A DNA stretch of 64,000 bases from Halalkalibacter hemicellulosilyticusJCM 9152 (GCF_000513115.1 NZ_BAUU01000009.1:62001-126000), one strand, 5' to 3'; positions 38,766 to 50,118 are shown, counted from the first letter of the stretch. The notes: generated from the sequence alone by a model not told the origin. A program made the numbers and translations.

Positions 38766-40373
38766 ATGTTTGGAAAAAAGAGGAAGTGGAAAACCGTCAA
38801 CTATTCATCATTTAATGGCAAAGGAGATAAACCTAATAGACCCGTCCACCCTACCTTATCGAAAAACATCAAAGACATCCAGTCTGTGATAGGTGACGAT
38901 CATGATTATAACGAGCGTGAGATTAAAATATTAGATAATCGGAAGGTCGTTGTTCTTTATTTTGGAAGTTTAGTTAATAAGGATAGCATTAATGAAACTA
39001 TTTTAAAGCCAATGATTTATATCCGTTCACAATCAAAGGATGTTGAATGGAGAGATAAGGAATTAAAGAGATTTTTATTTGAAGAAGTGATCTATCATAC
39101 AGAAGGACAAATTGTTACTCATATTGACGACATATTACACGGTGTATTAAGAGGAAAGTGCGCGGTTATCGTTGATGGATTTAGTGAAGCGATCTTATTT
39201 GAGACGAAGGAAGTTGATAAAAGAGGGATTGAACAACCTCAAGGTGAACAGGTCATTCGCGGGCCGAGGGATGGCTTCATCGAACATCTGCAAACAAATA
39301 TTTCTTTGTTGAGGAATCGCCTTCCGATTGAAGAATTTCGAGTGAAGCCTCTAGAGATTGGCGAGGTGACTAAATCAACTGTTGTTATTTGTTATATTGA
39401 CCACATTGCTAATGAGAAGTTAGTGGAGGAAGTTGAGAAACGACTTCAACATATTCATATTGATCGCATATTGGATACTGGCTATATTGAGCAACTGATT
39501 GAAGATAATCCAAGATCCCCTTTCCCCCAAATTCAATATACAGAACGACCTGACAAAGCCGTCGGGAATTTAGTGGAAGGTCGAGTCGTCATCATGATTG
39601 AAGGGACGCCTCTTACGCTTATTTGTCCAGCTACGTTCAATCAATTCTTTCAAACATCGGAAGATTATAATGAACGTGCTTTGATGTCCAGCCTTGTGAG
39701 AATAATTCGTTTGATGGCTTTAGGGTCTTCCCTTTTGTTCCCTTCATTATATGTTGCCGTCTTATCCTTTCATCCAGAGTTAATTCCCGCGGAATTTGCA
39801 GTCGCTGTAACGAGTGGTAGGGGGGGGATTCCCTTCCCTGTCGTTGTAGAAGTATTACTAATGGAAATAGCGATGGAAATTCTTCGTGAAGCGACAGTAA
39901 GGATGCCACAACAAGTCGGTGGAGCGATATCGATTGTCGGTGTGCTCGTCATTGGACAAGCAGCTGTTGAAGCTGGCTTTGCTTCACCGGTAACAGTCGT
40001 AATCATTGCATTATCGACAATCGGCTCCTTTGCTACGCCAGCTTATAATGTCGCGATTGCGTTTCGGATGCTTAGGTTTCCAATTTTATTACTTTCAGGA
40101 ATGTTTGGCTTATTTGGATTAGTAAGTGCCCTGCTACTTATTTTCAATCATATGCTTAGTTTACGATCGTTCGGAGTTCCTTATTTAAGCCCTTTTTCAC
40201 CGGTCGATTGGCAAAGCTTACGTGATTCCTTTATTCGCATGCCATTAAGATGGCTAAGCAAAAGGCCTGAAGAACTACATTCCTATAACACCATAAGGCT
40301 TGACCCTAGAGGGAAACGAGAACCAGAAGAACCTTTGCTACCAAAGGAGGGAAATCGTAATGGAAAATCGTGA
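38766..40373 (+). CDS. Spore germination receptor A subunit (GerA family)
   Basis: The 535-residue protein has a soluble N-terminal domain (about 1-300, with VVLYFGSLVNKDSINETILK and KCAVIVDGFSEAILFETKEV) and then about five membrane helices. The conserved loop PELIPAEFAVAVTSGRGGIPFP and the later MRMPQQVGGAISIVGVLVIG motif define GerAA-type subunits. With the B and C subunits it forms the germinant receptor in the spore inner membrane. Which nutrient it senses cannot be read. Its last 14 bp overlap the start of the B-subunit gene. Confidence 0.93.
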   Translation: MFGKKRKWKTVNYSSFNGKGDKPNRPVHPTLSKNIKDIQSVIGDDHDYNEREIKILDNRKVVVLYFGSLVNKDSINETILKPMIYIRSQSKDVEWRDKELKRFLFEEVIYHTEGQIVTHIDDILHGVLRGKCAVIVDGFSEAILFETKEVDKRGIEQPQGEQVIRGPRDGFIEHLQTNISLLRNRLPIEEFRVKPLEIGEVTKSTVVICYIDHIANEKLVEEVEKRLQHIHIDRILDTGYIEQLIEDNPRSPFPQIQYTERPDKAVGNLVEGRVVIMIEGTPLTLICPATFNQFFQTSEDYNERALMSSLVRIIRLMALGSSLLFPSLYVAVLSFHPELIPAEFAVAVTSGRGGIPFPVVVEVLLMEIAMEILREATVRMPQQVGGAISIVGVLVIGQAAVEAGFASPVTVVIIALSTIGSFATPAYNVAIAFRMLRFPILLLSGMFGLFGLVSALLLIFNHMLSLRSFGVPYLSPFSPVDWQSLRDSFIRMPLRWLSKRPEELHSYNTIRLDPRGKREPEEPLLPKEGNRNGKS

Positions 40374-41462
40374 AATAACGGTTTTACAGTTAACGGTTAT
40401 TCTAGTTAGTACGAATATCGGAGTTGGGATGTTAGCTTTCCCACGTTTTGTAGCGCTTGAAGCAGAAACAGCTTCGATTTCAGCCACTTTATTTGGCTCG
40501 ATGATCGCTCTCATTGGAGTTATGTCGATTGCTTATTTAGGGAAAGTTTACGATAACAAAACCTTTGTAGGCTATAGTAGACAAATTCTTGGTAAAAAGC
40601 TAGGAGCTTTCTTTATTATGATCATGATTTTGTTTTTTATTATTTTAACCGGCTTGGAATTACGTCAATTTGGTGAGGTGATCATTGGATCACTTCTTCC
40701 TAAAACACCAATTTATGTTCCGATGATGATGATTGCTTTCATCTGTATGTTAGCAAGCTTTCATTCAATGAATGTATTTGCGTATGTTCATTTATTTTAT
40801 ATTGCTTTCACGGTTGCACCAATAACCTTTATATTGCTTGCAGCAACAAGAGAGATTGATTGGATTTACGTCCAACCGATTCTAGGGAATGAAACGTCAT
40901 GGGGGGGTTTATGACAGGTGGAGTCATAGTCACAAAGGTATTGCTTAATTTCTTTGTTATCTCAATGGTTATTCCGTTCATGAGACAACCGAATAAGGCG
41001 GTATTGTCCAGTTTTGTTGGTTGGATAATTGTCACCATTCTCTATACTTTGGCGATGTTCTTTACGTTAGCTGTGTTTGGAAGTAAAGAATTGGAGAATT
41101 TGATGTGGCCGATTTTAGTATTAGGAAGGCTTGTTCGAATACCAGCAGAAGTATTTCAACGATTAGATGCTTTGTTACTCGTTGCGTGGATGTTTGCGGT
41201 TTTTACAACTTTATATTCTACATTTTATTTTGCGGTACGAGCTTTTACCGAGCTTTTTCATGGTTTTAGACAACGTATTGTCGCAACGCTCCTTTTTGGG
41301 GTCATATTAGCCATTTCCTTTTTTCCAAAAGATGTCTATGACATGTATGAGGTTATTACGTTTGTTTCTAGCTTTGGTGTGTGTTTAATTATCGGTTATC
41401 CTTTGTTTCTTTTACTCGTTCGTAAGGTGAAGGGAAGTGATTCTGTTAATGAAAGCTCTTAA
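40360..41462 (+). pseudogene. Spore germination receptor B subunit (GerAB-type), frameshift in a G run
   Basis: The gene starts at ATG 40360 (AAAGGAGGG upstream) and encodes an amino-acid-permease-like protein of about 367 residues with about ten helices (ITVLQLTVILVSTNIGVGML...). In receptors of this family the B subunit binds the germinant. The frame breaks at the G7 tract 40901-40907: adding one G turns SWGGL-stop into SWGGFMTGGVIVTKVLLNFF and rejoins the two halves. The lesion is probably a homopolymer sequencing error; slip-strand variation is the alternative. It overlaps both neighbours. Confidence 0.9.
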
Positions 41463-42669
41463 AGGGGTTTTGATTTTGATGTGTCTGTTAATGTTATTAT
41501 CAGGCTGTTGGGATCGTTTTGAAATAGAGGATCGAGCCAATATATTAGGGATTGCGATTGATTTGGTTGAAGATTTAGAAAGAGAAGAGTATGAGCGCTT
41601 ATTAAAACCGCAAGCGACACATGTGGAGGAGTTTCCATCAGACAAGGATATGATTCGAGTGACGACGCAAATTGCGCTACCTGGTGGAATTCCATTAGGT
41701 CCTATTGCGAGTGATCAATTGGAATCGGAGGATACGGTTTGGGTTGTAGAAGTGTTAGGTAAGACGATAGCTGATGCGATGCATAATTTGCAGCAAGAAT
41801 TATCACAGAAACTGTATTTAGGTCATTTGCAATTAGTCATCATGTCAGAAGAAATTGCACGAAAAGGGTTAGGAGAAATTAATGATTATCTTCATCGTAA
41901 TCATGAGGTGAGAAGAACAGCCTGGCTGTTAGTAAATGGAGATGATGCGGGGGAAACGTTGAAAGCAGCACCTCCAGTATCACAGATCCCTTCATTGTTT
42001 TTATCGCAAACGTTAGATAATGCGGTTCGATTAGGAAAGCTTCCGAAGCAATATATCGGTCACTTTTGGATTGCGAGCTCAAGAAAAGGGAGAGAGGGTT
42101 TCTTACCTTATATTAAAGTTGTCAAAGGTGAGAGCATATTACTTGAAGGTGTTGCTTATTTTAAAGGGGATAGAATGGTCGGTAGAACGCTACCAATTGA
42201 AATTGGTATTTTCATGGCGATGAGAGGAGAGAATCCGTCGGGATATAGCTTTGCGATCCCATTACCAGAACAGTATAATGAAACGGGAATCGTACGAGTA
42301 GAAAAAAGAGAATCAAACATAACAGTTGAAAATTCTAGTGGGGAATTAAAAGCACACTTAGACGTAAATATTTATGGAATGCTTGAAGAGAAAACAAATA
42401 CGGAGCGGCAGATGAACGCTAGTGATATGCGCAAGCTTGAAGAACAATTTTCCAAAGAGGGGAGAATGGTAATGATCCAATTGCTAGACAAATTACAGGA
42501 AGATGGATCAGACATTATTGGTATCGGTGAAGTTGTCAGAGGTCATCATTCGAAATATTGGGATAACTATATTAAAACGAAAGAAAATTGGCAGCAGGTG
42601 TTTTCAGACATGGATATAGACGTGTCGTTGTCGACTCGGATCGAGAGAGCAGGGAAAAGAGCTATTTAG
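41449..42669 (+). CDS. Spore germination receptor C subunit (GerAC-type lipoprotein)
   Basis: A 406-residue lipoprotein with signal MKALKGVLILMCLLMLLSGC, cysteine 20 being the lipidated residue. The following CWDRFEIEDRANILGIAID is the typical start of mature GerAC/GerBC-type subunits. The three-domain C subunit sits on the outer face of the inner spore membrane. The ATG at 41449 is used; an in-frame GTG four codons upstream is possible. The start overlaps the end of the B gene. A hairpin at 42677-42722 follows. Confidence 0.92.
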   Translation: MKALKGVLILMCLLMLLSGCWDRFEIEDRANILGIAIDLVEDLEREEYERLLKPQATHVEEFPSDKDMIRVTTQIALPGGIPLGPIASDQLESEDTVWVVEVLGKTIADAMHNLQQELSQKLYLGHLQLVIMSEEIARKGLGEINDYLHRNHEVRRTAWLLVNGDDAGETLKAAPPVSQIPSLFLSQTLDNAVRLGKLPKQYIGHFWIASSRKGREGFLPYIKVVKGESILLEGVAYFKGDRMVGRTLPIEIGIFMAMRGENPSGYSFAIPLPEQYNETGIVRVEKRESNITVENSSGELKAHLDVNIYGMLEEKTNTERQMNASDMRKLEEQFSKEGRMVMIQLLDKLQEDGSDIIGIGEVVRGHHSKYWDNYIKTKENWQQVFSDMDIDVSLSTRIERAGKRAI

Positions 42670-42676
42670 ATCATAC

Positions 42677-42722
42677 TAAAGCTACATGTATCTTCAGAGT
42701 AAACGAGATTCATGTAGCTTTA
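42677..42722. terminator. Hairpin between the ger operon and a convergent gene
   Basis: TAAAGCTACATG pairs with CATGTAGCTTTA with additional inner pairing. It has an A-rich 5' flank and modest T content after it, so it may serve both converging genes. Confidence 0.6.
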
Positions 42723-42751
42723 ACTAAATGACGTGATAGGCAAAGTCTTGG

Positions 42752-43153
42752 TTATAAGCTTCGTGGTGTTTGTTCTTCTGTTAATGCAACGATGCGATTC
42801 ACATATTTGTGTTCCTCATGTAAAATTTGCTGTGGTTGATAAAAAATGACCGACCATCCTTTTCGATTTAAAGTTTTGATGATCCTTCTCTCATTCAGCC
42901 CTTTTTTTTGTTCAATAAGTGCAATACGATAAGGAATAAGAGCGATATTGACGACAAATCGATTCATACGATATTGAGGAGTGGGGTAGTACATCAGCAT
43001 TCGCAGTTTTTGGTAGAGCACTCTTTCGGCTTCTGTTTGGCACGTATGTTCAAGCTCTTCGACAATGACAAATAAGGGATGTGGAGATTTGTTTATTTTA
43101 AAGAATGGAAAAGATTTGTGTTTTTTTATATATCTTCTTATAAATTTTAACAT
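42752..43153 (-). CDS. DUF559-like (restriction-endonuclease fold) protein, probably catalytically degenerate
   Basis: I do not recognise a named gene. The 133-residue protein starts with a basic segment (MLKFIRRYIKKHKSFPFF). It then shows a layout like DUF559/Vsr-type nucleases: EAERVLYQKLRML, a PQYRMNRFVVNIAL strand pair, RIALIEQKKG and ERRIIKTLNRKGWSVIFY. In active relatives the strand positions hold D and E-x-D-G; here they read VVNIAL and IEQKKG, so the metal site looks lost. GGGTGATG precedes the ATG. It stands alone between the ger operon and ilvD. Confidence 0.5.
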   Translation of the reverse strand: MLKFIRRYIKKHKSFPFFKINKSPHPLFVIVEELEHTCQTEAERVLYQKLRMLMYYPTPQYRMNRFVVNIALIPYRIALIEQKKGLNERRIIKTLNRKGWSVIFYQPQQILHEEHKYVNRIVALTEEQTPRSL

Positions 43154-43313
43154 GTTTCATCACCCATCTATATCATGTCCTAGAAATGAAAACCATATGC
43201 TTCATATAGGAATTTGTGGAAGTTAGATAGCCTGAATGACGAACTGATAGTGTGGTAAGCGTTTTCAATAGTGAAGACTAATCAAAATAGTCAAATTATT
43301 TTTGAAAAAGTGG
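43154..43313. other. Upstream region of ilvD
   Basis: A/T-rich DNA between the divergent DUF559-like gene and the ilvD promoter. ATTTTTGAAAAAG at about 43298-43310 has weak similarity to a CodY box but too many mismatches to call. Confidence 0.35.
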
Positions 43314-43342
43314 TTGACCATAACCATGAATGAGCGTATGAT
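43314..43342 (+). promoter_or_regulatory. Sigma-A promoter of ilvD
   Basis: TTGACC at 43314-43319 and TATGAT at 43337-43342 with a 17-bp spacer, about 115 bp before the ilvD start. Confidence 0.7.
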
Positions 43343-43458
43343 AAACCTCAAACAACAACTATTAGAGATCGATTTCTATATCCTCTTTTAAGTGTTTCGG
43401 ATGCTTACAATAGTTAGAAAAATAATAAAAAAGCAAACGAATAGGGAGCGAGTAAAAA

Positions 43459-45125
43459 ATGAGAAGTGATATGATAAAAAAGGGGATTGATCGTGCCCCA
43501 CACCGTAGTTTACTACGTGCAGCAGGAGTACAAGAGCATGAAATGGATAAGCCATTTATTGGTGTCTGTAATTCATATATAGATATCATTCCTGGTCATA
43601 TGCATTTAAATAAGTTTGCCGAAGTCGCTAAGGAAGCTATTCGTGAAGCGGGTGGTATTCCATTTGAATTTAATACAATAGGTGTAGATGATGGAATTGC
43701 AATGGGGCACATTGGTATGCGTTATTCACTTCCGAGTCGTGAAATCATTTGTGATGCCGCAGAAACCGTTATTAACGCACACTGGTTTGATGGCGTATTT
43801 TTCATTCCGAACTGTGATAAGATTACACCAGGGATGCTAATGGCATCTGTTCGGACGAATGTTCCATCTGTATTTGTGTCAGGTGGACCGATGGAGGCAG
43901 GTCGTACAAAGGATGGAAAAAGCTTATCACTAGCTTCAGTGTTTGAAGCGTCGGTGCTTTTTCATCTGGGAAAATGACGAGAGAAGAGTTACTTGAAATT
44001 GAGCAGTCTGCCTGTCCAACCTGTGGATCCTGTTCGGGGATGTTCACGGCGAATTCAATGAACTCTCTAATGGAAATGCTTGGACTAGCGTTACCTGGTA
44101 ATGGGACGATGGTTGCAACGTCTGAAGGTCGTCATCAACTTATTAAAGACGCAGCTAAGCATTTAATGACACTAATTGAAAAAGATATCCGTCCACGCGA
44201 TATCGTAACAAAAGATACAATTGACGATGCATTTGCACTAGATATGGCAATGGGTGGATCGACGAATACGGTGTTACATACGTTAGCCATTGCCAATGAA
44301 GCGGAGATTGATTACGATTTAAATCGTATTAATGAAGTAGCTGAGCGAGTACCTTATTTATGTAAGATTAGCCCGGCTTCTGATTATTCAATGGATGATG
44401 TCCATCATGCAGGTGGCGTCAGCGCTATTATTAAGGAGCTCTGTTCGATTGAAGGAGCGATTAATCCAGATCGGATCACGATAACGGGAAAGAGCTTATA
44501 TGATACACATAAGCATGCTGAAATAACAAACGATGAAGTGATCCGTCGTAAAGATAACCCTTATAGTCCAGTAGGTGGCTTGTCAATCCTTTATGGGAAC
44601 TTAGCACCTGATGGTGCAGTAATTAAAGTTGGAGCAGTCGATCCTTCCATTAGCGTATTTGAAGGTGAAGCGATTGTCTTTGAATCACAAGAAGAAGCAC
44701 AGAAGGAAATTGATGCTGGAACGGTGAAGGCTGGTCATGTTGTCGTCATTCGCTATGAAGGACCTAAAGGCGGACCTGGAATGCCAGAAATGCTAGCCCC
44801 AACGTCGGCGATTGTCGGACGAGGTCTTGGTAAGGACGTTGCTCTACTGACAGATGGTCGTTTCTCTGGAGCTTCTAGAGGGGTTTCGATTGGACATATC
44901 TCACCTGAAGCCGCTGAAGGCGGGCCTATTGCATTCGTCGAAAATGGTGATAAAATAAAGATAGACTTACCTAACCGTACATTGGAACTACTTGTTTCAG
45001 ATGATGAGCTTGCAAAACGCAAGACAGATTGGGTTGAGCCAGAACCAAAAGTGAAAAAAGGTTATTTAGCAAGATATTCGAAGCTCGTGACATCTGCAAA
45101 CACGGGTGGAGTGATGAAAATATAA
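43459..45125 (+). pseudogene. ilvD: Dihydroxy-acid dehydratase, one frameshift
   Basis: IlvD dehydrates dihydroxy acids to the 2-keto acids of valine and isoleucine, using an iron-sulfur cluster. The joined product (about 556 residues) shows [29 protein letters not shown] (first cluster cysteine), [18 protein letters not shown] (second cysteine), [10 protein letters not shown] and [11 protein letters not shown]. The frame breaks near 43948: after VFE the expected [13 protein letters not shown] is read in another frame, so one base is missing in GAAGCGTC. A sequencing error is likely. It precedes the ilvB T-box. Confidence 0.95.
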
Positions 45126-45129
45126 TGAA

Positions 45130-45427
45130 TGAAAGCGTAGAAGAGGAAAGTAGTTAGTAACAGACTCCTACAGAGAACCGCAAATGCTGAGAAGCGGTGT
45201 TGTCGTTGCTAATGAAACTCACCTCGGAGTATTAGCCTGAATCATTTTTTAGTAGGGTTAATCGGGTGTAACACAGCACTCGTTATCAAAACGTGATAAG
45301 TTATAGCTTATCCATAAGATCAAACGAATGGTTTGATGAATAAGGGTGGTACCGTGGAAAGAAAATCTTTTCGCCCCTTTTAGCTACAGGTAGTAAGTGG
45401 CTTTATATGGGGTGAGAAGGTTTTTTT
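45130..45427 (+). promoter_or_regulatory. T-box riboswitch leader of ilvB (probably Leu)
   Basis: The T-box AAGGGTGGTACCGTG lies at 45342-45356. The terminator pairs AATCTTTTCGCCCC (from 45364) with GGGGTGAGAAGGTT, ending in TTTTTTT, and holds a small inner hairpin. Stem I shows the distal-loop pattern GCTGAGAAGCGG. CTC in GAAACTCACCTCGG near 45222 is a plausible leucine specifier, matching the CUC specifier of the B. subtilis ilv-leu operon. The leader starts just after ilvD, so it may act on readthrough from ilvD or on an internal promoter overlapping the ilvD stop (TATAAT at 45121). Confidence 0.9.
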
Positions 45428-45503
45428 CGTATAATCAGAAGTTAAATATACGAAAAGTGAGCTCTATAGGGAATGACATCATACAAATAGGGAGGCATGA
45501 GCG

Positions 45504-47258
45504 ATGAATACGAAATGGAAGGCTAATGAGCAAAACGAACAGAACCATCAATCAAAGGAAGAGATGCAACGTGAACTATCAGGTTCAGGGATGGTCATTG
45601 AAGCACTAAGAAGGGAAGGCGTTGATGTCATTTTCGGGTATCCCGGTGGTGCTATTCTTCCGACGTACGATGAGATTTATAAGACCGGTATCCATCATGT
45701 GCTTGCAAGACATGAGCAAGGTGCGATCCATGCTGCTGAAGGGTACGCGCGAGTATCTGGGAAGCCAGGTGTTTGTGTCGTAACGTCTGGCCCAGGTGCA
45801 ACGAATGTTGTAACAGGGATTGCTGATGCGATGATGGATTCATTACCACTTGTTGTCATTACAGGGCAGGTTGCATCAACATTGATTGGAACAGATGCTT
45901 TCCAGGAAGCAGATATGATTGGTATTACGATGCCGATTACGAAACATAACTTCCAAGTGCGTAATGTTGAAGAATTACCACGAATAATTAAGGAAGCGTT
46001 CCATATTGCTACAACAGGACGTCCAGGTCCAGTACTGATTGATTTGCCAAAGGACGTGTCGCTTACAACGGGAATGTTTGATTATGATAAAGAAGTGAAT
46101 TTACCTGGGTATCAGCCGACGATTGTGCCGAATCGCCTGCAAATTAAAAAGGTTATAGATTCTTTAAAAGAAGCGAAAAAGCCCGTTATTTTAGCTGGTG
46201 CAGGTATTCTCCATGCTCATGCTGCTGAAGAGCTATATGCATTTGCGAAGAAATATCGAATTCCTGTCGTCAACACGTTGCTTGGTCTAGGTGGTTTCCC
46301 TGGAGATGATGAATTGTTTTTAGGAATGGCAGGCATGCACGGAACGTACACAGCCAATATGGCCATACATGAATCCGATTTGCTTATTAATATAGGTGCA
46401 CGCTTTGATGATCGTTTAACAGGGAACTTAGAGTTCTTCGCACCAAATGCAAAAGTTGCGCATATCGACATTGATCCGGCTGAGATCGGCAAGAATATTC
46501 CGACGGAAATTCCGGTTGTTGGGTGTGCGAAGCAGGCTCTTGAAATGTTAAATGAAGAAGAGAGTCAGCAAGGTGATACGTCGGCTTGGATTGCTAAGCT
46601 AACGGAAATGAAGAATGAATTTCCTCTATGGTATGAGGAAGATGGTGAAACGATTAAGCCACAGAATTTAATTGAATTGATTCATGAAGTGACAAATGGT
46701 GATGCCATTGTTACGACCGATGTCGGTCAACATCAAATGTGGTCAGCTCAGTTCTATCGTTTTAATAAGCCAAATCGTTGGGTAACATCAGGTGGACTTG
46801 GAACGATGGGCTTTGGCTTCCCGGCAGCAATTGGGGCACAATTTGCTGAGCCGAAGTCGCCTGTTGTAGCTGTTCTCGGTGATGCCGGTTTTCAGATGAC
46901 AGCTCAAGAATTATCAATCCTACAAGAACTAAATTTGCCGGTGAAAATTGTGATTGTTAATAATGCATCACTAGGTATGGTTCGACAATGGCAGCAATTG
47001 TTCCACGGTGAACGCTACTCAAACTCTTTGTTCCCAATTCAGCCTAACTTTACGAAATTAGCTGAAGCCTATGACATTAAGGGAATGCGAGTGGATCACT
47101 TATCTGATTTGAAGAGCGCATTGGAAGAAATGATGGCACATCCAGGTCCAGTCTTAATGGACATTCGTGTTGCCAAAGAAGAGAATGTTTATCCGATGAT
47201 TTCTCCTGGAAAAGGGCAGCATCAAATGGAGGGGGTTAAACCATGCAACGAATCATAA
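45504..47258 (+). CDS. ilvB: Acetolactate synthase large subunit
   Basis: The 584-residue catalytic subunit condenses pyruvate with pyruvate or 2-ketobutyrate, the first common step to valine, leucine and isoleucine. It needs thiamine diphosphate. Motifs are [31 protein letters not shown] with the catalytic glutamate, and the cofactor site [15 protein letters not shown]...[11 protein letters not shown]. The charged 25-residue N-terminal extension before [10 protein letters not shown] is normal in bacilli. It overlaps ilvH by 16 bp and lies behind the T-box. Confidence 0.97.
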   Translation: MNTKWKANEQNEQNHQSKEEMQRELSGSGMVIEALRREGVDVIFGYPGGAILPTYDEIYKTGIHHVLARHEQGAIHAAEGYARVSGKPGVCVVTSGPGATNVVTGIADAMMDSLPLVVITGQVASTLIGTDAFQEADMIGITMPITKHNFQVRNVEELPRIIKEAFHIATTGRPGPVLIDLPKDVSLTTGMFDYDKEVNLPGYQPTIVPNRLQIKKVIDSLKEAKKPVILAGAGILHAHAAEELYAFAKKYRIPVVNTLLGLGGFPGDDELFLGMAGMHGTYTANMAIHESDLLINIGARFDDRLTGNLEFFAPNAKVAHIDIDPAEIGKNIPTEIPVVGCAKQALEMLNEEESQQGDTSAWIAKLTEMKNEFPLWYEEDGETIKPQNLIELIHEVTNGDAIVTTDVGQHQMWSAQFYRFNKPNRWVTSGGLGTMGFGFPAAIGAQFAEPKSPVVAVLGDAGFQMTAQELSILQELNLPVKIVIVNNASLGMVRQWQQLFHGERYSNSLFPIQPNFTKLAEAYDIKGMRVDHLSDLKSALEEMMAHPGPVLMDIRVAKEENVYPMISPGKGQHQMEGVKPCNES

Positions 47259-47764
47259 CAGCAACGGTTAATAATACGTCAGGTGTGTTAAACCGAATTA
47301 CAGGTTTATTTGCAAGACGTCATTATAATATCGAAAGCATTACGGTCGGTATGACAGAAAATCCTGCTGTGTCACGAATGACATTTGTTGTAGCTGTTGA
47401 TAGTATGCAAAATGTGGAACAAGTGATTAAGCAATTAAATAAACAAGTTGATGTTTTAAAGGTAAAGGATATTACCGATGAATCGATTGTTGCTCGTGAA
47501 CTCGCTTTAATTAAAATTCTTGTTTCTCCGCAACAAAGAGGGGAAGTGGTCGCTCTAGTTAATACGTTCCGCGCTTCTACAATTGATGTCGGACGAGAGA
47601 GCTTAACGGTTCAAATAACAGGGGATCACCAAAAGGTCGAAGCATTTATTGATTTAATTCGTCCTTACGGCATTAAAGAGCTAGCGAGAACAGGAATAAC
47701 AGCATTTAATCGTAGCACAAAGAAACCATCTATTGATCCACATCGATTAACGCTGATTAACTAA
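47243..47764 (+). CDS. ilvH: Acetolactate synthase small (regulatory) subunit
   Basis: The 173-residue regulatory subunit starts with an ACT domain ([34 protein letters not shown]) that binds valine for feedback inhibition and activates IlvB. The ATG lies inside the 3' end of ilvB (16-bp overlap), with GGAGGGGG just upstream. The remaining half matches the C-terminal domain of IlvH/IlvN proteins. ilvC follows 59 bp later. Confidence 0.96.
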   Translation: MQRIITATVNNTSGVLNRITGLFARRHYNIESITVGMTENPAVSRMTFVVAVDSMQNVEQVIKQLNKQVDVLKVKDITDESIVARELALIKILVSPQQRGEVVALVNTFRASTIDVGRESLTVQITGDHQKVEAFIDLIRPYGIKELARTGITAFNRSTKKPSIDPHRLTLIN

Positions 47765-47793
47765 CTATTGTTGAATTTTGAAAATTCATATAA

Positions 47794-48825
<1,032 letters not shown>

Positions 48826-48858
48826 TTGGAAAATTGGAAGTTGAACTGGATGCAGATT

Positions 48859-48880
48859 GGAGGCTGGAATTCCAGCCTCC
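48859..48880. other. Perfect 22-bp palindrome after ilvC
   Basis: GGAGGCTGG-AATT-CCAGCCTCC folds into a strong hairpin but has no T run behind it. In B. subtilis a stem-loop after ilvC stabilises the processed ilvC mRNA, and this hairpin may play the same part (inference). Confidence 0.6.
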
Positions 48881-48891
48881 TCTCCTAAAAT

Positions 48892-49018
48892 GAGCAAATG
48901 ATACCTGAGCTTGTTGGTGTCTCTTCTAACCGTTAAAGCGTTAATCTGTAAGAGTGAGGTTATTCAAGAAGCAGCAACAGGGTCAGGTACTCTAAATAAG
49001 TTTGTAAATAATGTCTAG
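48892..49018 (+). pseudogene. leuA: Relic of leuA (2-isopropylmalate synthase)
   Basis: Two short pieces of LeuA survive. Frame 48892-48933 reads NEQMIPELVGVSSNR-like residues ending in TAA, matching the LeuA segment around YEI-x-PALVGV-x-TN. A second frame (48932-49018) reads [27 protein letters not shown] and stops, matching the later LIQEAATGSGSVEA region. The N-terminal catalytic barrel (DTTLRDGEQ and following) and the C-terminal regulatory part are gone. The position between ilvC and leuB is exactly where leuA lies in B. subtilis. This is multi-step decay, not a one-base error. Confidence 0.8.
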
Positions 49019-49032
49019 GGGATGAAAGAAGA

Positions 49033-50118
49033 ATGGAAAAGCGTATTGCGATTCTACCTGGTGATGGTATTGGACCAGAAGTGTGTGAAGCTGCCGTTCA
49101 AGTTCTAAAGGAAATCGAGAAGCTATATGACCATCGATTTGAATATGCATATGGTGAAATTGGTGGTTCTTCCATTGATAAGTTTGGAACACCTTTAACA
49201 GAGGAAACATTGGCGACTTGTCGGCAATGTGATGCGGTGTTATTAGGAGCGGTTGGTGGTCCGAAATGGGATCAGCTACCAGGTGATCAACGTCCAGAAA
49301 AGGGGCTTTTAGGTCTTAGAAAGGAACTTCAGCTATTTGCCAACCTTCGTCCAGTTACAATCTTTGATGCTTTAGCAGAGTCTTCACCTTTGAAGGATGA
49401 TATTATCCAAGGTGTTGATGTCATGATCGTAAGGGAGCTAACAGGTGGTCTTTACTTTGGTGAGCCACGAGAGCGCAGGGAAGTTGCTGGTGATACGGTG
49501 GCAATCGATACACTTCAATATTCTCGTTCTGAGATTGAACGGATCGTTAGAAAAGGTTTTGAGCTAGCAAGGGAGCGTCGTAAGCTGTTAACTTCAGTTG
49601 ATAAGGCAAATGTATTAGAATCAAGCCGACTATGGCGTGAAGTGGTTGATGAAGTTGCAAAGGATTATCCAGATGTCGACTACTCGCATATGTTAGTTGA
49701 TAACGCAGCTATGCAACTAGTGCGTAACCCTCGTCAATTCGATGTGATGGTCACGGAGAATATGTTTGGCGATATACTCAGCGATGAAGCTTCAATGATT
49801 ACAGGCTCGCTAGGGATGCTACCTTCATCTAGTTTAAGTGCTGAAGGACCGGGATTATTTGAACCAATTCACGGATCAGCTCCAGACATTGCTGGTCAAA
49901 ATAGTGCGAATCCTTTGGCAACTTTGTCATCGATTGCGCTCATGCTAGCTTATTCTTTTAGTATGCAGGATGAAGCGAATGCACTACAAGATGCGATTAA
50001 TCAAGTACTCAATGATGGGTACCGTACAGCCGATTTAACAAATGAACGAGAAACTGCTCTCTCGACAACAGAAATGACTAAAAAGGTCATTGATGCATTA
50101 CGTACAAAGGTTCAGTAA
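49033..50118 (+). CDS. leuB: 3-isopropylmalate dehydrogenase
   Basis: LeuB oxidises and decarboxylates 3-isopropylmalate with NAD in leucine synthesis. The 361-residue protein contains [51 protein letters not shown], the metal-binding [18 protein letters not shown] and [12 protein letters not shown]. Length and frame are normal. The ribosome binding site is weak (GGGGATGAAAG). It now follows the leuA relic directly, so its substrate would depend on a leuA elsewhere in the genome. Confidence 0.97.
   Translation: MEKRIAILPGDGIGPEVCEAAVQVLKEIEKLYDHRFEYAYGEIGGSSIDKFGTPLTEETLATCRQCDAVLLGAVGGPKWDQLPGDQRPEKGLLGLRKELQLFANLRPVTIFDALAESSPLKDDIIQGVDVMIVRELTGGLYFGEPRERREVAGDTVAIDTLQYSRSEIERIVRKGFELARERRKLLTSVDKANVLESSRLWREVVDEVAKDYPDVDYSHMLVDNAAMQLVRNPRQFDVMVTENMFGDILSDEASMITGSLGMLPSSSLSAEGPGLFEPIHGSAPDIAGQNSANPLATLSSIALMLAYSFSMQDEANALQDAINQVLNDGYRTADLTNERETALSTTEMTKKVIDALRTKVQ

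Noticed and set aside
43290-43312. CodY-like box upstream of ilvD
   Set aside because: ATTTTTGAAAAAG matches the 15-bp consensus with about five mismatches, too weak in such A/T-rich DNA.
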